Assembly (NCBI GenBank): GCA_025677835.1
Contig: JAIXMR010000014.1
Location: 276,417-340,416 of the forward strand
DNA: 64,000 nt
Direction: 5' to 3'
From: Sporodiniella umbellata
Taxonomy: Eukaryota > Mucoromycota > Mucoromycetes > Mucorales > Rhizopodaceae
Part shown: in pieces, positions 58,349 to 64,000 of the stretch
Position numbering within the stretch: position 1 is the first letter of the stretch
How the letters are laid out: every line of letters starts with the position of its first letter
Notes under the pieces: model-generated
What the model saw: the letters and a program-made list of their open reading frames with translations, nothing else
Told to the model about the DNA's origin: nothing
Database searches by the model: none
Position numbers and translations under genes: made by a program

Positions 58349-58634
58349 CTTTGATTCGCGTATATTTTGATGCTGTGTTGTCCTATAATTGTACAATAAA
58401 GGGATCAAGCTTATATTATTTATTGTGTGATACGGTAAAACAACCCCAGCCGAATTACTGTTGATCCAACTAATAAGTCTACCATATTGGTTATGTCTCT
58501 TTGCTTATTTGTTGCTTTGCTCCTTATTTTTAAAACATAGAACGTCAAAGATGAAAAAAACTAAAAAAAAAAATTTTTTTGTTTATTAAACCTCTCTATA
58601 TATATGTGTGTGTGCAAATGCATATATAGCGCGC
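53250..58634. other. Gene-poor region of 5.4 kb
   Basis: No gene could be supported on either strand. The sequence is AT-rich with tracts of A or T at 53400-53418, 54487-54508, 56465-56480, 57550-57562 and 58321-58348. The only frames with mixed composition are on minus: 56962-57312 (MDRYMFIPVFDDTLRP..., ending LLHLQYP), 57406-57609 and 57686-57874. They are close together and could be parts of one decayed or multi-exon gene, but no domain is recognised and no splice chain closes. It includes the kinase promoter. Confidence 0.5.
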
Positions 58635-59979
58635 TTAAGGCAATGTGTCGCTGGTATAGGTTGAAAGTCTGTCTAATATACGTTCATCGATTTCAATAGG
58701 CTTGTCCTCTTCCTTTAGCTTTTCTACTTTCTCATCACCAATCCAGTATGCCTTCTCACCCTGTCCCTTGTCCGCATCCTTGGATTCGACTGGCCTTGTC
58801 TGGTTCATAACAGCGGCTACAACGTACTCCCCTACATCTTCAATACGTTTATAATCCGCAAACCACATATAAATTCGATAGGGAATGTTGGACCATCCAA
58901 TAATGTTTGTGTGAGGGATGTAAACCACAGGCGAGAACTTGGAAGGAAGTGAGAACACAGCGGGTACAGCCTCTTCCTCTATCGATATGTCCTCTGTCAA
59001 AGGCTCAACAACAATTGGGTCATCAGTTGGTTCAAAAAGATCTTCTTTCGTTTGTGGATTTGTTTCCCCGTCTATGTCGACCTTTTCCTCTGTCTTTTCT
59101 TCCTTGTTACCTTCTTTTTCTTCTTCCTTCTTTTCAATGAGGCTAGCCTCACAACCTTTTGATAATCCACTCAACACTTCTCTGTAAGCATTTCTTCCCA
59201 CAGCTAAAATACCGCTAATACTGGACTCCTGCATCTTAATCTCTTTTGATCCGCCACTGCTAATGAAAGGGTTTGTGGGTTTGGGCATGTCGGTTTCATT
59301 AATCAACTTTGGCGCTGTATCTTCACGGCGTTGCTTCACGACCTCCTCGATCACTGAAGTCTCAATTTGTCCAGGCTGGCTAGCTTCTTTAACTTCATAG
59401 TCTACAGCACCTGCCACAAGTACTGGCTTTTGCATGAATGTATTTAATATGCATGTTTTGTGTCCAATAAGAGAAAAACGTCTGTCAATTTACCTTGATA
59501 TATTCTCTAAACCAGTTTCGGCTCTTTTCAAGCCCGTCTCCAGGTGGTGCAGAAATATAGACAAGTACCTTTCTAGGCATCTCCTAGAGGTCAAAAATAA
59601 AATAATTTGAGTACAATTTCTTTGTAGGTGGTTTTTTTTATTTATTTTACATGTACTCCACAGGGTCTGTCAGCAAGGTATTGGACTCGTTGTGCTAATG
59701 CACTTCTGGATTCTGCTGCTTTCTTATTGCTAGTGTAGATCGAGCCACTCAAAGCACCTGCAACACCGCTAAAGATAAGCGTCCCTCTTGAGGGCATTTT
59801 TAAACCAAATGGCATTGGCATGATCTCTACAAAATGAAAACAAAGATACAGTCAATAACCTTAAAAAAAAATGCGGGCCTGGGTTCTTTAAAACAGTCAC
59901 AATACCGGGTATTCAAATAGCAGCTTACATGACCAATTTAAGAGGAAAGGAGTTGAAAGTACGATGTACCTTCACTCAT
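58635..59979 (-). CDS. TIM54: Mitochondrial inner-membrane translocase subunit Tim54
   Basis: Four exons join in frame: 59979-59970, 59826-59651, 59583-59494 and 59426-58635, giving 355 aa. Tim54 is part of the TIM22 complex that inserts carrier proteins into the mitochondrial inner membrane. The N-terminal membrane segment GTLIFSGVAGALSGSIY is followed by the family blocks RKVLVYISAPPGDGLEKSRN, WFREYIKPVLVAGAVDYEV, and later GWSNIPYRIYMWF. An acidic Lys/Glu-rich linker (about residues 195-245) is poorly conserved. The first coding exon is 10 bases (ATG plus seven), and its splice joins exactly in phase to EIMPMPFGLKMPSRG. No cleavable presequence is evident, as expected for this protein. Confidence 0.88.
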
Positions 59980-60807
59980 ACTATAACCAAAGGGACACCG
60001 TTCTTAATACAAAACTTAAAGAGTAGTCTCAGACACTTCCAATTTAAATACGTGGTGGATGTATAAAACCAGAAATGTTTTAAAGTCTATAATACGCCAT
60101 AAGTATCGAGTTTTTGTCTGCTAATCAATTTGTTTTGTATCCTATTTCTTTTAACTCATGCTCCAAAGCCTTGGAGCTTCAATATACCCAAGAAATTAAT
60201 CAAGTTACTATCGAAATGCAGTAACAACATAAATGCCACTAGTTTTAGGGGTATTGTTGCAAATTGAATACAAATATAACAGCAAAATAACCAAGATATC
60301 GAAAATGGGAACGGCGATTAGGAAAAGACTGCCACTATATGTAGGCATAGCTGATTTTATTACTCTTTTTCTACTTCTCCTTTATACGCTTACGAATGCC
60401 TTTACTCACTGTTATAGCAATATTTGTCAACATAAATATACCTAGAGCTATTAAAATGGGATCAAGTTCTCTTTGAACACACATATAGTATAAAAACTAG
60501 TGCTTTCCCTTGAGCAAGCTTATGGGAAAGAAAGTGTTTATAGTACTGTCTCATTGCGAAAAATTCGAACACTAAGGCTTTTCTTTTGTACTGCTTTCTT
60601 TCACAAATATTCTCTTTCAAAAATATAAGAAAAAAAAAAGGTATTATATAAAAACAATAAAAAAAGTTTGCTTGACTATACTATCAAGTTACCGTTTACC
60701 TTAATGAAGTTTACAATCACCAGAAGCTGTTACTGAAATCGAAACACTATGAAAATCTAGAAAACAGACTGTATAAAGTTAGGATTTTACGTAGTACAAA
60801 GACAACC
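59980..60807. other. Intergenic between TIM54 and the DIRS-like element
   Basis: About 830 AT-rich bases. The plus frame 60233-60445 has no family signal. The stretch should hold the TIM54 promoter and the outer end of the retroelement, whose exact boundary is not visible. Confidence 0.5.
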
Positions 60808-60850
60808 AATACGTCCGTTGACGAAGACGAGGATGAAAATGTGGTAACAA
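60808..60850. repeat. 43-bp perfect inverted repeat, outer arm
   Basis: Reverse complement of 61077-61119 without mismatch (begins AATACGTCCGTTGACGAAGA). The inner arm is inside the last codons of the recombinase frame, coding the acidic SVDEDEDENVVT stretch. The arms are 226 bases apart. Inverted terminal repeats and internal complementary regions are typical of DIRS elements. A broken second copy inserted in reverse is the alternative. Confidence 0.9.
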
Positions 60851-61029
60851 GCTCCAAGAGCCGCGCTTTATTTTCCTTTTATAGATAAAAATAGTAATAA
60901 AAATAGAAATATACTAGAATTCCCTTTTTCCCTTTATACCTTCAAAAGTCGGAAGAAAACTCAATTGGTTTTGATATAAGGGAGGGGAAACATGAATAGC
61001 ATTAAAGTAAAACATAAAAATAGTTGGAA

Positions 61030-63540
61030 TCAATTTTTCCAAGTGTCTTGCAGCCAAGAAAACCATGTGGGTCGGGTTGTTACCACATTTTCATCCTCGT
61101 CTTCGTCAACGGACGTATTGTTGGTCGTTCCTTCAACAATCCTTGTTGACTGCGACTCGGACTCCAATGTGGTATTTTTTCCTTTGATAGAAACAATTGA
61201 GTTTGCTATTCTGGTACTGTCGTTAAGTTGCGTACTTGGCTTGAGATAATATCTTTCAAATGTATTGGAATTGTGACTCCAATTAGCATGTTGCTTGACC
61301 TCCGAAATCGTTATTCCGTTTTCAACTGCTTTAGTGCCTGAAGCTGACCTGATAGAGTGTGGTTTGTAAGCACTAGTGTCAATACCAGCTTTTTCCATTG
61401 CTTTTGAAACCCATGTAGCCACCGTAGAAGGGCTAGCCGATTTCACCTTGTTTGGTTCGAGAATGAAGGCTAAAAACAAGCTATGGTCTATAGGAAGGTT
61501 AGTTCGAAGATGGCTCGATCTTTGTAAAAATTTAAAAAGTGTAGAAACAAGGCACATATCATTGTCATCTGCCAATCCTAGTACAACCGATTTCACTTGG
61601 GTTTCTTTTGCTTCTCTGAAATGTATAAAAGCTGACACTGGCTCTTCATTTCTAAACTCTATTTGTACATCTCGGCACTGTACTCGTCCAACGTCTGATC
61701 TTGGTCTTGCCATAGTCGTCAAGCATAATAGTAAAATTGTTTTTTGTTGTAATTCATATAGGTCAATAGATTGATTTTTTGGCCATTCTTTTGCGATATA
61801 GTCCACCAAGATATTTGTGTCCCATGTTTGTAGTTTCTGCTTGGTAGGAATGTTGACTTCTGATCTCCGTTTTGCTTTAAAGAATTCAACTATGGGTTCT
61901 TTTGCAGCTAAAGGCCCCTTTCCTGGATGTAGCACTTTAAAGACAGATGCTAAAGCAGATCTTAAACCGTTTAGGTATTGGTATGAAAAATGTCTATTTT
62001 CTAACAAAAAACGTAATACATTGGCTTCGTCGTATGTGGTAGGTTGTATTGGTACTGGTTGTGCCGCACACCATTGTGACCATTTCTTCCACCCAGCATT
62101 ATAGTTCTTTTGTGTTTTGCGTCTCTGTGCATGTGTCAAAAATTCCACTGTGTCGTCTTCCAATTGATTAGTGGATTTCCTCTTGTTGCAGATAAGTGCC
62201 ATGCGGTCATTTTCCACCTTCTTATCTTGAACATCAGAGGTTTGTGAATGTGTTTCATCTGCAATAAGGTCGGGAACCAGAACTGGGTTGGCCAATATGG
62301 TGTGATTAATACTGCCTTCTGGATTTGTTGCTGTTTTATTATCTGCATCACTTGCGGTATGAACTTCCATGGAGGAAATAAATACATTCCCTGTTTTTTC
62401 CACGTTTGTTGAAAGGCATCTGTTGCTGCTGCCTCCGGATCTGGGCGCATGCTCCAAAATATTGGTAGTTTGGTGTTCATCCTGTCTGCAAATGCATCCA
62501 CTGTTAAAGGACCCCATCTCTGGTTGACCGTTTGAAATATTCGTTTCGGTAACAGGGCCTCGTAGAGTAAGTTTTTTGTTGCGATGTGATGATGTCTGCT
62601 CAGCCAATCTGCTCGAACATTCTCCAGTCCTGGTATGTGTTCGTATTCTACTTTGAGATTGTAGTGGTTGCATAGATCTTGTATCTTCACTGCCAGGTCC
62701 TGTAGTGTTCGAGATGCTGTGCCTCCTGACTTGCTGCTGTATTTCAAAGCCGTCATGTTGTCTGTAAATACTTTGATGTGTCGATTCTTGAAGTCTTTGG
62801 CATGTAATTTTAGAGCAAAATATATAGCTTTCAGCTCCCTTGCATTTATTGACATGGTGCTCTCTTCGTTTGTCCATGCTCCCGTGGTTTGTATCGTGCC
62901 CGAGCTCACACCCCATCCTAAGTCTGACGCATCTACATATATCGTTGACGCCTTCGGTTGATTGGATGTTAATTTCTTTATTGGTAGGCCGTTCTTCTTC
63001 ATCATCCAACATGTCCACCATTGTAGTTCGTTCTTGCTGTCCTCCGATAGTGCCATTGGTGCATTCCAATTCTGTAGATGTCTGCTGAGTGTTAGGGATA
63101 GATCCCTCTGCATGTATCTGATGTGCAACAGGGCTTCTCCGATGGCTGGAATCATAGAAGTCATCTTCCCCATCATAATGGCATACCATCGACAGCTGTA
63201 CTGGCAAGGTGTGGCTTTCATAGCCTGTTTGATTCGAACCATGAGTTTTGATATCTTCTTCTCTGGGACTGCTATTTGCATGTTCTTCGTGTTGAATTTG
63301 AATCCTAGGAATTCCTGCTGATGACACGGGATTATTACACTCTTCTGAAAATTTATTAGAAAACCCAATGATTCCATATGTGACAGTACTATTTGTGTGT
63401 GGTTCTTCGCTTCTTCTTTCGTCGCACCCAGAATACATATGTCGTCTAAATAGTATACTAGGCGTATTCCCTGAATTCGTAAAGGTTCTATTGCAAATCG
63501 CATCATTTTGCTGAACACTCTGGGACTGACACTCATCCAA
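61030..63540 (-). CDS. DIRS tyrosine recombinase (open frame continues through the polymerase region)
   Basis: An 836-codon frame. The recombinase proper is the last 370 residues (about 62133 to 61030): a core-binding domain (AQRRKTQKNYNAGWKKWSQW, DEANVLRFLLENR, then LRSALASVFK) and a catalytic domain with MARPRSDVG (first Arg), HSIRSASGTKA (His-x-x-Arg) and HANWSHNSNTFERYYL (second His region and nucleophile Tyr). The set Arg, His-x-x-Arg and Tyr is complete. It would integrate the circular DNA intermediate without making target duplications. The first 465 residues overlap the polymerase frame, are Ser/Asn/Thr/Arg-rich, and may be a shadow or a genuine overlapping extension as known in DIRS elements. 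The protein ends with an acidic stretch and WFSWLQDTWKN. Confidence 0.85.
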   Translation of the reverse strand: MDECQSQSVQQNDAICNRTFTNSGNTPSILFRRHMYSGCDERRSEEPHTNSTVTYGIIGFSNKFSEECNNPVSSAGIPRIQIQHEEHANSSPREEDIKTHGSNQTGYESHTLPVQLSMVCHYDGEDDFYDSSHRRSPVAHQIHAEGSIPNTQQTSTELECTNGTIGGQQERTTMVDMLDDEEERPTNKEINIQSTEGVNDICRCVRLRMGCELGHDTNHGSMDKRREHHVNKCKGAESYIFCSKITCQRLQESTHQSIYRQHDGFEIQQQVRRHSISNTTGPGSEDTRSMQPLQSQSRIRTHTRTGECSSRLAEQTSSHRNKKLTLRGPVTETNISNGQPEMGSFNSGCICRQDEHQTTNILEHAPRSGGSSNRCLSTNVEKTGNVFISSMEVHTASDADNKTATNPEGSINHTILANPVLVPDLIADETHSQTSDVQDKKVENDRMALICNKRKSTNQLEDDTVEFLTHAQRRKTQKNYNAGWKKWSQWCAAQPVPIQPTTYDEANVLRFLLENRHFSYQYLNGLRSALASVFKVLHPGKGPLAAKEPIVEFFKAKRRSEVNIPTKQKLQTWDTNILVDYIAKEWPKNQSIDLYELQQKTILLLCLTTMARPRSDVGRVQCRDVQIEFRNEEPVSAFIHFREAKETQVKSVVLGLADDNDMCLVSTLFKFLQRSSHLRTNLPIDHSLFLAFILEPNKVKSASPSTVATWVSKAMEKAGIDTSAYKPHSIRSASGTKAVENGITISEVKQHANWSHNSNTFERYYLKPSTQLNDSTRIANSIVSIKGKNTTLESESQSTRIVEGTTNNTSVDEDEDENVVTTRPTWFSWLQDTWKN

Positions 63541-64000
63541 ATGCTAGAGTTTTGTATTGATAAACAACACCTTTGTTCTGGAAAGTCAAGTATTTCTTTG
63601 AGTTTGGGTGAATTGGGGTGACAACATAAGCATCCTTTAGGTCCAATTTGCAAATAAAATCGTTTTTCTCGATGATTTCCCTCAATGCCGGCACCCCTTC
63701 CATCTTGAAGTGATGACACTGTATATAGTTGTTGATCATTTTGCAATCCAAAATGGGTCGACGTTTTGTCTCTTCTTTTATTGTGAAAAAATTGGATAAA
63801 TAATCTGTGTTCTGTGTCGGTGATATTTCTATTATCCCCGCTTTGATAAATTTGTTGACTGCCTCGTCCACTGCCAATTGTTCTATCTGGTCTAGTTTTA
63901 TACGACGCAATCTCCAGGTGTTGGTTTTTTTAGCAAAGGTATCTGATAGCCCTCGCGTATCACTGACAATGGCCATGGGTGTTTCGTGATCGACTGCCAA
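62136..64000 (-). pseudogene. DIRS reverse transcriptase and RNase H, frameshifted
   Basis: Two frames overlap at 63533-63746. The 5' one (64000 to 63533) has RRPILDCKMINNYI and FICKLDLKDAYVVTPIHP, the first palm Asp block, and stops right after TLAFG. The 3' one continues the same homology with SVSPRVFSKMMRF, VYYLDDICILG (the Tyr-x-Asp-Asp centre), QEFLGFKFN, then an RNase H region with TIYVDASDLGWG, NARELKAIYFAL, VFTDNMTALKY and VRADWLSR. The switch at about 63533-63537 is one base out of register, as from a single-base deletion, although a programmed shift cannot be excluded. Catalytic Asp residues are otherwise present. The upstream end lies outside the window. Confidence 0.82.

Larger units (their letters stand above)
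60808..64000 (-). mobile_element. DIRS-like tyrosine-recombinase retrotransposon (3' part)
   Basis: Reverse transcriptase, RNase H and tyrosine recombinase lie in this order on minus. The reverse transcriptase runs off the window at 64000, so the 5' part (including any Gag) is not seen. The DIRS order plus long overlap of the recombinase frame with the polymerase frame is characteristic of this group. The boundary at the 3' end is approximate. A 43-base inverted repeat links 60808-60850 and 61077-61119. The polymerase frame carries at least one frameshift, so this copy is probably inactive, although the recombinase frame is intact. Confidence 0.85.

Overview
The window is nuclear DNA from a fungus. 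It is AT-rich and full of homopolymer A/T tracts. Genes are split by many short GT-AG introns, mostly about 40-100 bases. The gene content (a fungal Tim54, a Zn2Cys6-regulator-like protein, an Rck2/Srk1-type kinase, together with animal-like genes such as ERH, NBR1, GNPAT and dynactin p62) and a DIRS-type tyrosine-recombinase retrotransposon point to an early-diverging lineage, most likely Mucoromycota/Mucorales. The species cannot be named from the sequence.

Layout. 1-5245: start of a SURF6/Rrp14-like gene, an SRF/Mcm1-type MADS-box gene and the RNase P/MRP protein POP1, all on minus. 5281-12010: an accessory block bounded by two nearly identical direct repeats of about 700 bp. It holds a dead Tc1/IS630-like transposase, palindromic 42-bp repeats and decayed zinc-finger-like reading frames. 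The distal repeat is joined to a 41-bp relic of POP1 exon 4. 12768-39710: a dense gene run, almost entirely on minus: a NATD1-like acetyltransferase (+), caleosin, DIS3, an NBR1-like autophagy receptor, a TRK potassium transporter, WDR59, dynactin p62, a regulator lacking a zinc cluster, a GNPAT-like acyltransferase ending in a PTS1 tripeptide, ERH, and ribosomal protein eL34. 40757-53249: RAD52 (+), BRX1, an unrecognised basic protein (+), V-ATPase subunit c, and an Rck2/Srk1-like kinase. 53250-58634: a gene-poor stretch. 58635-59979: TIM54. 60808-64000: the 3' part of a DIRS-like element on minus, cut by the window edge.

The genes are independent eukaryotic units, not operons. Several share themes: RNA processing and ribosome biogenesis (Rrp14, POP1, DIS3, BRX1, eL34, possibly ERH); nutrient signalling and autophagy (WDR59 of the SEA/GATOR complex, NBR1); and peroxisome or lipid-droplet metabolism (GNPAT, caleosin). 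Exon models were built by hand from splice signals, reading-frame phase and family similarity. Every multi-exon model below closes in frame, but none has transcript support.
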